Made by a program: the position numbers and the translations under genes. The notes under the pieces were generated by a model. The model ran no database searches. It was given only the letters and a program-made list of their open reading frames with translations, and was not told the origin of the DNA. Shown one piece after another: positions 1-11,375 of a stretch of 64,000 nucleotides of DNA; within the stretch, counting starts at the first letter, position 1, and each line of letters starts with the position of its first letter. Source of the stretch: Erwinia_E haradaeae_A (GTDB lineage Bacteria; Pseudomonadota; Gammaproteobacteria; Enterobacterales; Enterobacteriaceae); assembly GCF_900698965.1 (NCBI RefSeq), contig NZ_LR217725.1, positions 248,001-312,000 of the forward strand. Direction: 5' to 3'.

Positions 1-1595
1 TCAGTTGTTAATTTAGATATATAGATTACAGTATTGTTACATATGATAATACTAATGTGAGTTATCGATAAAACCATTAGGTAGATACACGTATCTAGTT
101 ACGATATTATGTAACTACTGTATTTTCTGCTATTTTTGAGAAGTTCACGATCATGCTGTAGATCTTAACAACTGCTCTATTTTTAGCTAATTAGTTGAGT
201 TCAGATTCAGATAAAATACCTTAACAGTGAATATATACTGAAGGATCAAGCATTACCGTATTTAATGAGTTATCTAATTTGCCGAAGTAATTATCTCTGG
301 GTATTCACCTAGTTATAACGAAATCGTTATTGGCATGACGTACTAGTCATAATTATCATATGGTGATCTGATATACATAATGTTGACTACATAAGTATTG
401 CTAACTTAGCTAAATGTGGCCAGATTGTATACATAGTATAAAGCTTGATCTGACACTTCTTCTGTATTTTACTATTATGCTCCTTATCATGATAAAATTA
501 ACTGGTATTTTTCTGGTGAGGCTCAGACAATTAGCTAATGTATATAAGATTATCAGCTGTCTTTCTGACTTACGTAAGTAAAGTTTTTTAGATGTTATAT
601 TAATAGATCAATCTACTCATTGCAGGATCTAACATCCTCAGTCTATACAGATGTGTAGTATACACTGATAGCATATCCTAAATAAGATTAATACTCCTCA
701 AACCTTTTACATTATAATTGTTTTGATGATTTTTGTGCATTATTTCAATATGTTATAATCATGTTAGTCATTTAAAGCTCGTAAGAAAGAATTGCTGATT
801 GCTGTCTTACTACTGGCACCTATCATCGCGATTACTTGTATAAATCTAATTAATAGATTTTTTATGAGAGTATATACTATGATAGTATATTGGTATCAAA
901 GTAGGATAATAATATTTATTATTATTCTACTTTTAGTTTTTGATCTATACTATTTATTGTAAATAGAGACGGAGTGGTTACTCTCAAGTTATACGCTGAT
1001 TGCTTTTGCATCTATAAGTATAAGGACTAAAATTATCTAAATCTTAAGCAGAAAGAACTGTATCGGTTCTGTTCTGTTTACTCGCGTATTATGAGCAAGA
1101 AGTCGCTGATTTTGAAAGGGCCCCATCGTTTATGGAGTAAGGATTAGCAGGTGATATTAAACGTTGCTCAATTGTTTTAAACTAGACGCATAATACTAAT
1201 CTTATTTGTTATACTTTACACACTAAACGCGTATCTTGTATGCATTCAATATTCAAGTAGATACAAAATATCTAGTGCATACTAACTAAGATATGCCACA
1301 TCTCTTAACTTTCTTAACTTATTGATTATATTTTGCGTTATTATTCCATCGCTATGTAAAACTTGTAACAATACAGCGTAGACCGTATGATTCATGGTAT
1401 GGCCATACTCTTTTGTATCATGTATCAACATCGAGTCTAATTAGTATGCGTTGAGTGATCGTAATCAAGTATAAAGCAGGTATGACTTTATGATTGATAG
1501 TTATCGAAAAACTTAATACTATTAAAGAGTACCTACTAAATCTTCAGAGGCTTCATCGGAAAGTGCTGCACATTGTCTATATAATGGGGATCACA
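1..1595. other. Non-coding stretch at left edge
   Basis: I see no gene, tRNA or recognisable relict here. The stretch is roughly 30-35% G+C with stops in all frames. It lies downstream of gnd, whose 3' end is at 1596. Confidence 0.6.
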
Positions 1596-2996
1596 TTACC
1601 ATTCTGTATGAAAGATACCACTTTTATCTATTCGCTGATAAGTATGCGAACCAAAGTAGTCGCGTTGTGCTTGAATCAAATTAGCAGGTAGCTGTTTTGC
1701 ACGATAACTATCATAATAAGAAATAGCAGCAGAAAAGGTCGGTGTCGGGATACCATTTAAAACTGAATAAGCTACCACATCACGCAGTGCTTTTTGGTAT
1801 TTATTTGCAATACTTTTAAAGTAAGGAGCTAAAATAAGATTAGAAATATTTGCATTATCTTTATAAGCATTAGTAATTTCTTGAAGAAGTCCTGCTCGAA
1901 TAATACAGCCTGCTCGGAATATGTTAGCAATTTCACCATATTTCAGCTGCCAGTTATATTGCGTAGATGCAGATTTTAGCTGGGAAAACCCCTGGGCATA
2001 AGCAATTATTTTTCCAAGATAGAGTGCTTTACGCACTGTCTCAATGTATTCGTCCCTATTAATGCTAATAGTTTGCAACTTAGGACCAGATAGCACTGTT
2101 GATGCTTCTATTCGTTGACTTTTTAATAAGGAAAGGTAACGGGCAAATACTGATGCAGTGATTAATGATACTGGCTCATTGAGATCTAACGCGCTTTGAC
2201 TAGTCCACTGTCCTGTACCTTTATGAGCCGCTTCATCTAGGATCAAATCTAGGATATAATTACCGTCTTTATCTGTTTTTGTGAGGATATCTTTGGTGAT
2301 ACCAATGAGGTAACTGTTTAACTCTCCTTGATTCCAGTCGCTAAATATCTGAGCTAATGTCTCATTATTGAAATTTAGCGGATCTTTTAAAAGCGAGTAC
2401 GCTTCTGCAATAAGCTGCATATCAGCATATTCAATACCATTGTGCACCATTTTTACATAATGTCCCGAACCATCTGGTCCTATATAAGAAACGCAGGCCT
2501 TACCTTCAGACAGAGCTGCAATTTTAGTGAATATTGGCTCTATGACCGCATATGCCTCTTTATGACCTCCAGGCATAAAGGATGGTCCTACTAAGGCTCC
2601 TCTTTCACCACCGGAAACTCCAGTCCCAATCAAATATACGCCTTGCGTAGAGAGTTCACGCTGGCGTCTCATAGTATCTTTATAAAATGCGTTACCGCCA
2701 TCGATGAGAATATCACCTGGATCAAGATATGGAATCAATGACGAAATAGTCGAATCAGTAGCTTCACCAGCTTTTACCATAAGCATGATGCATCGTGGTT
2801 TTTCTAACGAGCGCAAAAATGTTTGTATCGTATAATGGGGTTCTAACATTTTGGTCTGAGTTTTTTTAAGGAATGCGTTAGTTATTGTATTGGATCGATT
2901 AAATACAGAAACGGAATAGCCTCGGTTGTCAAGATTAAGAGCTAAATTACGTCCCATGACTGCCATACCTATTACGCCGATCTGTTGCTTTGACAT
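1596..2996 (-). CDS. gnd: 6-phosphogluconate dehydrogenase, decarboxylating
   Basis: Oxidises 6-phosphogluconate to ribulose 5-phosphate and CO2 with NADP+, the last oxidative step of the cytosolic pentose phosphate pathway, giving NADPH and pentoses. The N-terminal Rossmann fold shows GVIGMAVMG at about residues 7-15. The substrate loop GTGVSGGERGALVGPS follows near 124-139, and the catalytic block has Lys182, Asn186 and Glu189. The all-helical C-terminal domain ends in the family's GIFHTEW. At 466 residues it is two shorter than I recall for E. coli. An AGAGGA Shine-Dalgarno lies just before the ATG. It stands alone with large spacers on both sides, so no operon partner is visible. No active-site residue looks damaged. 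Confidence 0.97.
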   Translation of the reverse strand: MSKQQIGVIGMAVMGRNLALNLDNRGYSVSVFNRSNTITNAFLKKTQTKMLEPHYTIQTFLRSLEKPRCIMLMVKAGEATDSTISSLIPYLDPGDILIDGGNAFYKDTMRRQRELSTQGVYLIGTGVSGGERGALVGPSFMPGGHKEAYAVIEPIFTKIAALSEGKACVSYIGPDGSGHYVKMVHNGIEYADMQLIAEAYSLLKDPLNFNNETLAQIFSDWNQGELNSYLIGITKDILTKTDKDGNYILDLILDEAAHKGTGQWTSQSALDLNEPVSLITASVFARYLSLLKSQRIEASTVLSGPKLQTISINRDEYIETVRKALYLGKIIAYAQGFSQLKSASTQYNWQLKYGEIANIFRAGCIIRAGLLQEITNAYKDNANISNLILAPYFKSIANKYQKALRDVVAYSVLNGIPTPTFSAAISYYDSYRAKQLPANLIQAQRDYFGSHTYQRIDKSGIFHTEW

Positions 2997-3907
2997 GATA
3001 TCCTCTTATCAGGAATGGTTTGTGAGAAGATCTGATTCACATTTTTATGCTTAATTACAATAGGTGATTATCTAATGTATAGTGAATCAATACATGATGA
3101 CAAGCAAGTATATTCAGCAAACATGAACAATGTGTGATGATACGCATTAAGACCTATCAGTCTATTTTACCATGAATGGATATCGCATATGCATTTATTA
3201 GTAAGTATTAGTAAGACAATTTTATTTTATTTAGATAGATTAAATTATCGTAACATTAGCGTCTATCCTATAATATATAGACGTAGTATACGGATATAGA
3301 CGTATATGGGCGGTGTAGTTAATTGTAATATTAAGCAGAGACTAGGTAACATATATTTAGGAAGATATTTTAATAGTGTAAATATCTTATGTGTTACAAA
3401 GTACAGTTACTTTTAATTTAGCATTAAAACTAACATTAGGTTTTTCTATAGATCCTGTAAAGTATCCACATCGCACAATGATCACAAACAGTAATAACAA
3501 TCTATTTCTTAGTTAACATTTATAGGCTCATCATTAAAAGCATTCAAAATTCTATCATTAGTAGCATCGCAAATTCTCTAAGATTATAAACCTGAAGTTG
3601 ATATATCTAGTGCGCTAGATAAGCAGTGTTAGTTTTCAATCTGTTTTTAAATAACTATCCTTCTTATTTACAGCAAGGTTAAGATTTGTATCTGTCGTAA
3701 TCTTAATTAAACTCCCGTAACTTTATTAAAGAGTAATAGAATTAGAGTATGGCTCATTAAATTAAAGTATAGCTCATTACTTACTATAAAAGCCAAAGAT
3801 GCACACCTATAATCATTACTGTTGTCTTAAAAGTACGCAGTGCAGACCAGTACATATAGTGAACTAATATTTTTTGTTGCTGCAAGATGTATATCTAGTG
3901 AGAGCCC
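2997..3907. other. Non-coding spacer between gnd and the mutM relict
   Basis: No intact gene. In E. coli rpmB and rpmG precede mutM, but I could not find an intact L28 or L33 frame here. If these essential ribosomal genes exist they must lie elsewhere. Confidence 0.45.
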
Positions 3908-4776
3908 ATGAGTCTATGTAAGTTGGTATATTACTAGTATACACTATAGACCTAGTATTCAGAGAATGTTGTTCGTTTTGTATCAAATTGTACTTTTTCA
4001 GATCGTTTATCACGCTATTAATTGATAGATATCGATATTAAAACCTATATTTTATTCCTGTCAGTGTATAAACATATGTATGTGTCAGAAGATGAAACGC
4101 ATTATATGAAATGCTTAGATAAATTTTTAGATAAAAATATTGCAGACTATCAACAGATAACACAGCGGTGCTAAGCATCATTACAGATTTTTTATCTGGT
4201 CGATGATTGGTAATCCTTAATGATGCAATCGTTACTCTCGTGTGGAGTGTCTGATATGACGGATAGAGAGTTTAGCTAAATTAAACATTTAAGAGGTTGT
4301 CTACTCAATTATATGTAACGTGACAATGCCATCAGAGCTACTTACATAATATATTGATGTAGTTGTCTTGCTATGGTTTATGGAGATTATGCTTTATATT
4401 TTAGGTTACCTTTATTCATGATAACATCAGCGGAATAACCTATGATCTATAGTGCAATGAGCATCTAAGCATATGATATGCATCGTTTCTATATAGAGAT
4501 ATTTTTTATGATAATATCATAACGGCTGATTAGTTATCATTATCTATGATAAAAGTAACATCACTACAATAGTCATTGTATATAATAACTTTTAGTTAAC
4601 CACAATCTCTTACTGTATGTCGGAGTGTAGGCAGTTGTCTCTTCATCTATGCTATAATAAATATACCTTTTAACCCTCTGGTTAGGATATCATAAGAATG
4701 ATATTAAGCCACTAATCAGAAGGCACATGCCATGGTATAATTCAAAGAGGGCCAACAAGGAATTTCTTCTTAAGCT
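3908..4776 (+). pseudogene. mutM: Decayed mutM (formamidopyrimidine-DNA glycosylase), convergent with coaD
   Basis: There is no open frame, but blocks in the right order resemble MutM, which in E. coli converges on coaD. At 4241-4276 the frame reads CGVSDMTDREFS against NGKVLRYTDPRRFG. At 4374-4418 it reads WFMEIMLYILGYLYS against WLMDNKLVVGVGNIYAS, followed by stops. Near 4722 a third frame has GT followed 13 residues later by FF, like the GT...FY of the zinc-finger end. An ATG at 3908 falls within two bases of the start predicted from the tryptophan block. MutM removes 8-oxoguanine; its loss would favour G:C to T:A change. Reference residues are from memory and the edges are approximate. 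Confidence 0.5.
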
Positions 4777-4788
4777 AATAAAATTTTT

Positions 4789-5283
4789 TTAACAGTTTAT
4801 GGTCATGTCAAGACGTAGTTTTAATGCTTGATATGCCGGCATTGGAAGAAGTTTCTGTACATCACCACCATGTTGAGCTACCTCTTTAATTAATGACGAA
4901 GAAAGATAAGTATATTGCGTTGTTGTCATAAAAAAAACACTTTCTAGATCAGGAGACAAGTAATGGTTCATTGAGGCTATTTGCCTTTCATACTCTAAAT
5001 CAGATGTTGTGCGTAAGCCGCGAATCAGTATGCGAGCTTTTTGTTCTTTAGCAAAGTTTACTAATAAATTGCTATATTTTATGACTGATATATTTGGAAG
5101 ATGTTTAACCGTTTCTTGTGCTAGACGCTCTCTTTCTATCACAGAAAACATTGTCTTTTTTCTTGGATTAGCTGAGATTGCTAGAATTATCTGTTCAAAA
5201 ATCCTTGCTGCTCGTGTAACTATGTCAAGATGGCCGTTGGTTATTGGATCAAAAGTTCCAGGGTAGATAGCTTTTTTTCTCAT
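4789..5283 (-). CDS. coaD: Phosphopantetheine adenylyltransferase
   Basis: Transfers AMP from ATP to 4'-phosphopantetheine to give dephospho-CoA, the penultimate step of coenzyme A synthesis. It is a nucleotidyltransferase-fold protein of 164 residues, close to the usual 159. The family signatures are YPGTFDPITNGH with TNGH at 15-18, the RGLR substrate loop and the C-terminal YLSSSLIKEVAQHGGDV. The start codon shares one base with the stop of the upstream gene (TAATG). It is therefore the last gene of a waaA-waaE-coaD run and probably translationally coupled, the same order as in Klebsiella and Serratia. No defect is visible. Downstream, a decayed mutM converges on it. Confidence 0.97.
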   Translation of the reverse strand: MRKKAIYPGTFDPITNGHLDIVTRAARIFEQIILAISANPRKKTMFSVIERERLAQETVKHLPNISVIKYSNLLVNFAKEQKARILIRGLRTTSDLEYERQIASMNHYLSPDLESVFFMTTTQYTYLSSSLIKEVAQHGGDVQKLLPMPAYQALKLRLDMTINC

Positions 5284-6056
5284 TAGTTTCTGTTCCTAGA
5301 GGTGCAATTAAGATCCCAAAGGGCGACATACTTATTAAAAGTATACTGGCAAACAACTATTGCTAGTAACCAACCCCGTGTTCCATCTAAAAAACTACCA
5401 CGTACTAATAATGTTCTGATAAATGACCAAAAGCTACGGTAAATAATTTTTGTTATACTATAATGTTTACCTTTCTGATAGCGTTGTTTAGCCCAAGCTT
5501 TAGCATAGGAGCATTGCTTTAACTGAAAGGTACAAAAATCTCTACTGGTTAAATGCAATAAATCGCCATGTAGTGATCGAATAGGTATTGCAGATACATC
5601 CAAAGATTCATGAACTAAGTGATTATTGTAAGCATAGCAGGATGGGTATAAACGGATCACACGATCTGGGTACCACCCGCCATGTCGCATGGCTTGTCCA
5701 AGAAATACATTGCATCGTGATATACTGTATACAATTTTTGCAGGTGGCTGCTGCAGTATGAGATTAATAGATTGCTGCAACTCTGTAGTTACACGTTCAT
5801 CGCTGTCAATCATTAAAATCATTTCATAATTAGCATAACTTTGTGCAATTTGTCGCTGCTTACCATAACCAGGCCATGTGTTCGATTGATACACCATTAC
5901 TCCGTAACGCACAGCAATATCTAGAGTTTTATCACTACTTTTAAAATCTAACAGAATAATTTCATCTGCCCAACTTACTGATTCTAGGCATTCAGCTAGT
6001 ACTTCTTCTGCATTGTGAGTGATGATTACTGCTGAGAGCTTTTGTAGTTTTTTCAT
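5283..6056 (-). CDS. waaE: LPS core glycosyltransferase, WaaE/KdtX type (GT2)
   Basis: Family 2 glycosyltransferase of 257 residues. WaaE of Klebsiella and Serratia adds the beta-1,4 glucose to heptose I of the LPS inner core, on the cytoplasmic face of the inner membrane, using UDP-glucose. The sequence opens with LSAVIITHNAEEVLAECLES, followed by the conserved WADEIILLD and the DxD-like metal motif MIDSDERVT near residues 98-106. Its place between waaA and coaD is the classic KdtX position. The ATG follows the waaA stop directly (TAAATG), so it is co-transcribed and probably coupled. The assignment rests on sequence resemblance plus position; the sugar added here is inferred from relatives. 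Confidence 0.88.
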   Translation of the reverse strand: MKKLQKLSAVIITHNAEEVLAECLESVSWADEIILLDFKSSDKTLDIAVRYGVMVYQSNTWPGYGKQRQIAQSYANYEMILMIDSDERVTTELQQSINLILQQPPAKIVYSISRCNVFLGQAMRHGGWYPDRVIRLYPSCYAYNNHLVHESLDVSAIPIRSLHGDLLHLTSRDFCTFQLKQCSYAKAWAKQRYQKGKHYSITKIIYRSFWSFIRTLLVRGSFLDGTRGWLLAIVVCQYTFNKYVALWDLNCTSRNRN

Positions 6057-7334
6057 TTAATGATCTCCTTGTACAAGGTAAGGGTCAATTAAATTTAATA
6101 AGTGCCTTAATGCACCTTTGTTCTTATGTAGCACATTCCATGCGTATAGCCCAGAATTCAAGCGATAGCTTGCATCGGTGAGTAATACAGTAATCTGATG
6201 ATTCAATGATTCAGCATCCGTGACAGTAATTAGGGCACTACCTTGCTGTAAGAGTTTACATACCTCTTTAAAATTAAAGGTATAAGGACCCATTAAGACT
6301 GGAATAGTATGAGCTGCAGGTTCTAATGGGTTATGACCACCATGCTTAACTAAACTACCACCAACAAACGCTATATCTGAAATAGCATAGAACAGCATGA
6401 GCTCACCCATAGTATCTCCAATTACCACTTGCGTATGCTCGGAGGGTATCTGACCATTACTGCGTAAAATGTAGTGTAAATTGTGCTGTTTAGTTAAACA
6501 GCTCACACTAGAAAAACGCTCAGGATGTCTGGGTACTAAAATTAATAAGAGGTCCGGAAAACGCTTAAGAAGCTTACAGTGTGCATTTAAGATTATTTTT
6601 TCTTCACCCTTATGGGTGCTCGCGGCAATCCATATAGATCGATTGTTCAGTATCCACTGACTTCGTAACTGCATAGCTTTTGCTATCAGTTCTGGCATGA
6701 CAGACACATCAAATTTTAAACTTCCTGTCACCACGAGTTGCGAACGCTTTAAACCTAGCTCAATAAAACGTTCGCCATCTTCTATGCTCTGGGCGGCAAC
6801 TAATGTAATGCGTTGTAACAAGCATTTGGTAAAGGTATCAAACTTTTTATAAAGTCTAGCCGAGCGCTCTGATAGACGGGCATTAGCTATTATGAGCGGA
6901 ATACGACGAGTATATAACAGCGTGATCATATTAGGCCAAAGCTCGGTCTCCATTACTATTACTACCTTGGGACAAGTAACATTAAAAAAACGGCTCATTA
7001 CCCCAGGAAGGTCATAGGGTAGATATACGTGAGACACAGTTTCTCCAAGCAAAGATATAGCGAGATCTGAACCAGTGGGCGTCATGGTAGTGATTACAAT
7101 AGGTAGGGCGGGATAACGATGATTGAGTTCGCGTATGAGTGGAATTGCAGTCAACGTTTCACCAACGGATACGGCATGTAGCAAAATACCTTTTGTTTTG
7201 ACTTTTTCTGTACAGAATCCATATCGTTCCCCCCAGCGTTGGCGATAAGAAGAAGATTTTCGTCCACGTAGCCAGAGACGTATCCAGATCAGAGGTTGAA
7301 GAAAATATAGTAAAGCTGTATAAATAGTGAGCAT
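6057..7334 (-). CDS. waaA: 3-deoxy-D-manno-octulosonic acid transferase (KDO transferase)
   Basis: Adds two KDO residues from CMP-KDO to lipid IVA, joining lipid A to the LPS core; the enzyme is tethered to the inner membrane. The 425-residue length is normal. A hydrophobic N-terminal anchor (about 1-22) is followed by RQRWGERYGF and by HAVSVGET, where Glu59 is the expected catalytic base. Further on are VVIVMETELWPN and, in the CMP-binding C-terminal domain, FVGGSLVKHGGHNPLEP. First gene of the waaA-waaE-coaD run. The ATG has no strong Shine-Dalgarno in front. Its retention means the cell still builds at least a deep-rough LPS. Confidence 0.96.
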   Translation of the reverse strand: MLTIYTALLYFLQPLIWIRLWLRGRKSSSYRQRWGERYGFCTEKVKTKGILLHAVSVGETLTAIPLIRELNHRYPALPIVITTMTPTGSDLAISLLGETVSHVYLPYDLPGVMSRFFNVTCPKVVIVMETELWPNMITLLYTRRIPLIIANARLSERSARLYKKFDTFTKCLLQRITLVAAQSIEDGERFIELGLKRSQLVVTGSLKFDVSVMPELIAKAMQLRSQWILNNRSIWIAASTHKGEEKIILNAHCKLLKRFPDLLLILVPRHPERFSSVSCLTKQHNLHYILRSNGQIPSEHTQVVIGDTMGELMLFYAISDIAFVGGSLVKHGGHNPLEPAAHTIPVLMGPYTFNFKEVCKLLQQGSALITVTDAESLNHQITVLLTDASYRLNSGLYAWNVLHKNKGALRHLLNLIDPYLVQGDH

Positions 7335-9878
7335 AATGTTGCTTGTCTTGTCAGAGTAACAAGGATGGTAAGTTGGTGAGGATGTATCTCTAGGATGTAT
7401 CTCTCAAATATTGCATCAAATATAAATATATATAACTATACAATTTTATATTGTATATAGTGAAATATCAATTATTCCATACGTCTGATCCCATCAGATT
7501 TATAGTTTTTATTTTTAGTGATATCTATATATAGCTTTCGTATCTTTAGTCTACTAATATATATGAATATATATCTTTTTAGCATTATTTATAGTTTATT
7601 TATAGTGATTTTCTTATTTCTCTGGTTGTCCTGTGTGAGGATACAATGCTATAACTTGACACATATTTTAAAAAATTTTCATAAAAACTAACAATATAAT
7701 AAAAAATGTCATGATTACTACTCTCATTAGATTAGATTCTAACCTTATAATGTTTATAAAATTATAGATTAAGTTCAAACATATCATATCAATGTCATGG
7801 TTAATACACAACCTAAGAATATAGTATGAATTTTATTCAACATGCTTGATTAATTTTTTCAACATGTTAATCAGTGTGTAGCTATAACTCTATGACCATG
7901 ATATTTAACTTCACATTGATGTCTGGATAGCGTGGTTTTCGTAATGCATAATATTCCATAAATTAATGCATAGAATATTCTGAGTGTACGCATATCCTAC
8001 ATTCTCATTTCTGTAGAAAATATAAGTATAGAAATATAAATAGATAAGTTTCTATTTATTTTAATGATTAATCATTTAATTGAATTTTTATTTTTTATGA
8101 TTTCATATTTTATAAATCATATATAATTATAATATAATAACACATATCATGTATAATTTTATTATGATGTAATATAAACTATTATGATGTAACCTAAACC
8201 TAAATTTTGCCTAACTTAAATTTTAATTTTTAATTTTAAATTTATATGTAATATAAAGATATGTAATATAAAGATATACATTTATGTAATTTATGTAATA
8301 TAAAATTATAAAATATTACATCAAAAATAAATTTAAACAAATTTAATTTAAATATGATATTATGATATTTCCTTGAAATATGATAATTCTATGATAATTT
8401 AATGTACTAAGAATTATAAAAGATACATATATCTCATATATCTAGAATAATAAAAAAATAAAATTATTGTGAGTAGATTTTCTAAACTTTTTATTCTTGT
8501 GTATTTAATTATTGTAACATAAATGTACTATATGGCGTAGTATTGTCTATAATGCATTATTATTTGTCTATAATGCATTTTTATTTAAAAGTATTACCTA
8601 TAATACATTATATTTAAAAAATATTTAAAAATTTAAAAAATAAAGGAATATACCAAGTATCTTAATAGTTGATAAAGAGCATTAGATGCGCTTTGGTAGT
8701 GAATGGTATGTAAGTTATAAAAATATTATAAAGTTCATATGTAGATTCACAATAGCACATAAAGCTAAATATGAAATTTTCAATGCTAGATATCTGTATT
8801 ATGTATTAAACGTCTTAATTTTTTCATTTTTTTAATGAATGGAAGTAAATACCTTACTAAAAACACTAGGTTAGGATATAATGTTCATGTGTGTTCATAT
8901 CTTGTATATATTTTCATAAGAGTTTTTATTCTTGTTTCTATAGAAAATTATCAATAATCAATACTTGGTGAAAGTATCATTTCGCCATGCTAATTAAATT
9001 AATACGGAATATAGCGTATCTTTCTTGTCAGTCTATTCGGATTATTTCATATTTCAATTATTCTTTAGATAGACTTGTATCAAATATCAAACTATTTTCT
9101 AGCTAGATAGACTTGTAATAAAATTAGACAGTCTGAGTGTTATCTGAGTGTTATTGTGCAGAATTTATGATGAATATTTCAGCTATTACTGTTTTTATTT
9201 TTGTGTATAAAGTATATAGTAAAAATATACATGTCATAGATTATTGCTCATTTTATATACTATGATTCCATGTTATATATATGATTCAATGATTAAATCG
9301 ATAATCGATAAAAGCGGGTATTAGGTTATTTAGAAGCCTGGAGATATCAATAATATATCAATTATTTTAAACATAATTTATAAGTTTAATGATTAAGTTC
9401 AAGAAGAATACACTCTTTACATTCTTTCTTAATAACATAAATCATAGCATACATTCTTCTTTATACTTTGTATAAGGTATTACTTTGTATAAGGTATTTT
9501 TATTTTGTATTGTACAAGGTATTAAGGACTGATAAACGTAAAAACATCAGTATAGTATATTTGTATATTACGGACTGCATAACTTCGAATACTGTATTTA
9601 TAGTACAAAAGTACAAAGTACAATATTATGACATAATACATCGTAATCGTAATACTTAATAATATACCTTAATTGAGAATATTTAATAAATTGAGAATAT
9701 TTAATTAATAATATAATATACCTTAATTAAGTATGAGTATATAGACAGTAATAGACCTACAATAAGTCCAATAAGTCGATAAATATTGACAATTATATAT
9801 TATATATAGAAAGCATTGAATTGATATATATAAGAATTGAATTTTAATTATTGAAAATATTGAACATTATGAACGTTT
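7335..9878. other. Very AT-rich non-coding region
   Basis: No gene is recognisable over 2.5 kb. Sampled lines near 8.1 and 9.7 kb contain only about 10% G+C, against about 30% in other spacers of this window. Short near-tandem repeats occur, for example an actttgtataaggtatt unit near 9464-9497. Confidence 0.6.
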
Positions 9879-9955
9879 TGGTCGGCACGAGAGGATTTGA
9901 ACCTCTGACCCCCGCCACCCCATGACGGTGCGCTACCAACCTGCGCTACGTGCCG
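9879..9955 (-). tRNA. proL: tRNA-Pro (anticodon GGG)
   Basis: The reverse complement folds as a 77-nt tRNA with encoded CCA. The acceptor stem is CGGCACG/CGTGCCG and the T arm contains GGTTCAAATCC. The anticodon loop ATGGGGT has GGG at 34-36, with a stem that includes one G-U pair. It closely matches the E. coli proL gene as I remember it. It decodes CCC and CCU. It stands alone inside the most AT-rich spacer of the window, so its GC-rich body is conspicuous. Confidence 0.96.
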
Positions 9956-11293
9956 AAGATTGATTACAGTTTTCGTATAGATAGAATATTTAGATTGTCT
10001 GTCGAACTAAACTAACTAAGCTAATAGTTAGCAGACAATTTCTAAGATCGATCTATCAAGCTATATGATATCAATCTATCATATTATGAATGAAGTAAAT
10101 ATGCAATGCCTTTAATGATTCTAATCTATTTTTAATACGAGCATCATACACGTAATGTGCTATTATGCATGAATTCGTTTCGTATGAGGTATCATGATTG
10201 TGTACTTTATATAAAAATCATTATTTCATTTCTGAATAAACGAGTAAAGGCAAAGAAAATATTATTTAGTCAAGGCAAAGATAGATAATATTATTTTTTT
10301 ATTTATTTATTTATTTAATAATAATAATTACTATTCTCATATTTTTTATTTATTAGATCATTAGATAGTAATAGTAAAAATAGTAAGATAAGAAATAGCA
10401 GGATAGTAGTATGTATTAGTAGTAATATATTAGATAGTAATCTTGATTCACATTGTATAGTATAGATATTTTATTTTCATGTTTTCATTTAGGTTCTCTA
10501 ATGTTTTCATTTAGGTTCTCTAATGCATAGAGTTATCTTTCTATAATAGTAATATTTATTACCTTCTTTAAACTTTATTATTTTCTTTAAACTTTGAAGA
10601 TCATCCGATCTTGTGTTATTGCATGCTGTACAAAATAGGGCGCATAAAATACGTAAAATATACTTAAAATAAATAAACTTACTTAAGATATACAAAATAA
10701 ATAAACTTACTAAAGATATACACTTTAAATATATAAATATATTTAGAAATATTTTATGTACAATTTACTCAAGGATCAGAACATTTCAATAGGTACAACA
10801 ATAAATAGAATATAATATATAAAAATATCAGATATATATATAAAAATTAAAATCATTAAAATCATAAAAATTGAAATCAATTGAAAATTATATATAATTA
10901 TAACTGTGAATATCACATAGTTTTCGTATTTTTATTACAATACTTTATTATTTGTTATTATTATTTATTATTTAAATAGAGATACCTTTCTTGATTACAT
11001 TGTATATCAATCTCTAATTGAGTCTTATTTGATTAAATTGTATATAAATCTCTATTGAGCTTTAAGTTTACAGGGATAAGATATAAAATTTTTTATTTTT
11101 TATTGTTTATTTGAAACTTATATAAATAGATAAACGGAACTTTTATCATGAGTTAGAGTTTGTAAAACTGATAAACCTGTAATTTCTCAGCATCAATAAT
11201 ATGTAATTTTTTAGTGTCAATAATATGTCATTGTCTGGTATCAATAATACTTTAATGCTCTTGTATATAACTGAGAAAAACATTACACAAGCA
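9956..11293. other. AT-rich non-coding region upstream of dnaK
   Basis: No gene seen. It includes a 22-bp perfect tandem duplication at 10481-10524 and an imperfect repeat near 10671-10725. Composition is as low as about 13% G+C in sampled lines. Confidence 0.55.
10481..10524. repeat. 22-bp direct tandem duplication
   Basis: The unit beginning gttttcatttaggttctc occurs at 10481-10502 and again at 10503-10524 without a spacer. It lies in non-coding DNA and looks like a replication-slippage duplication. Confidence 0.85.
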
Positions 11294-11322
11294 GTTGAAA
11301 TTATAGCATATGCCCGCATTTA
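11294..11322 (+). promoter_or_regulatory. Heat-shock (sigma-32) promoter of dnaK-dnaJ
   Basis: GTTGAAA at 11294-11300 and CCCGCATTTA at 11313-11322 are separated by 12 bases. They match the sigma-32 pattern CTTGAAA, 11-16 bases, CCCCATNTA. The second element strongly resembles the CCCCATTTAG of E. coli dnaK P1. The site is 54 bp upstream of the dnaK start. It stands out because the surrounding spacer has lost almost all G+C, which suggests selection to keep heat-shock control. Confidence 0.75.
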
Positions 11323-11375
11323 AGATAATTATAAATACTTAATAATGACGATCATAATTAGTAGGAGATATCTCT

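Noticed and set aside
9468..9659. Small plus-strand reading frame of 63 codons
   Set aside because: Lies in the most AT-rich spacer, is built from short repeats and has no recognisable features.
7335..11293. Replication origin in the AT-rich island
   Set aside because: No cluster of DnaA boxes (TTATCCACA-like) and none of the usual origin-flanking genes.
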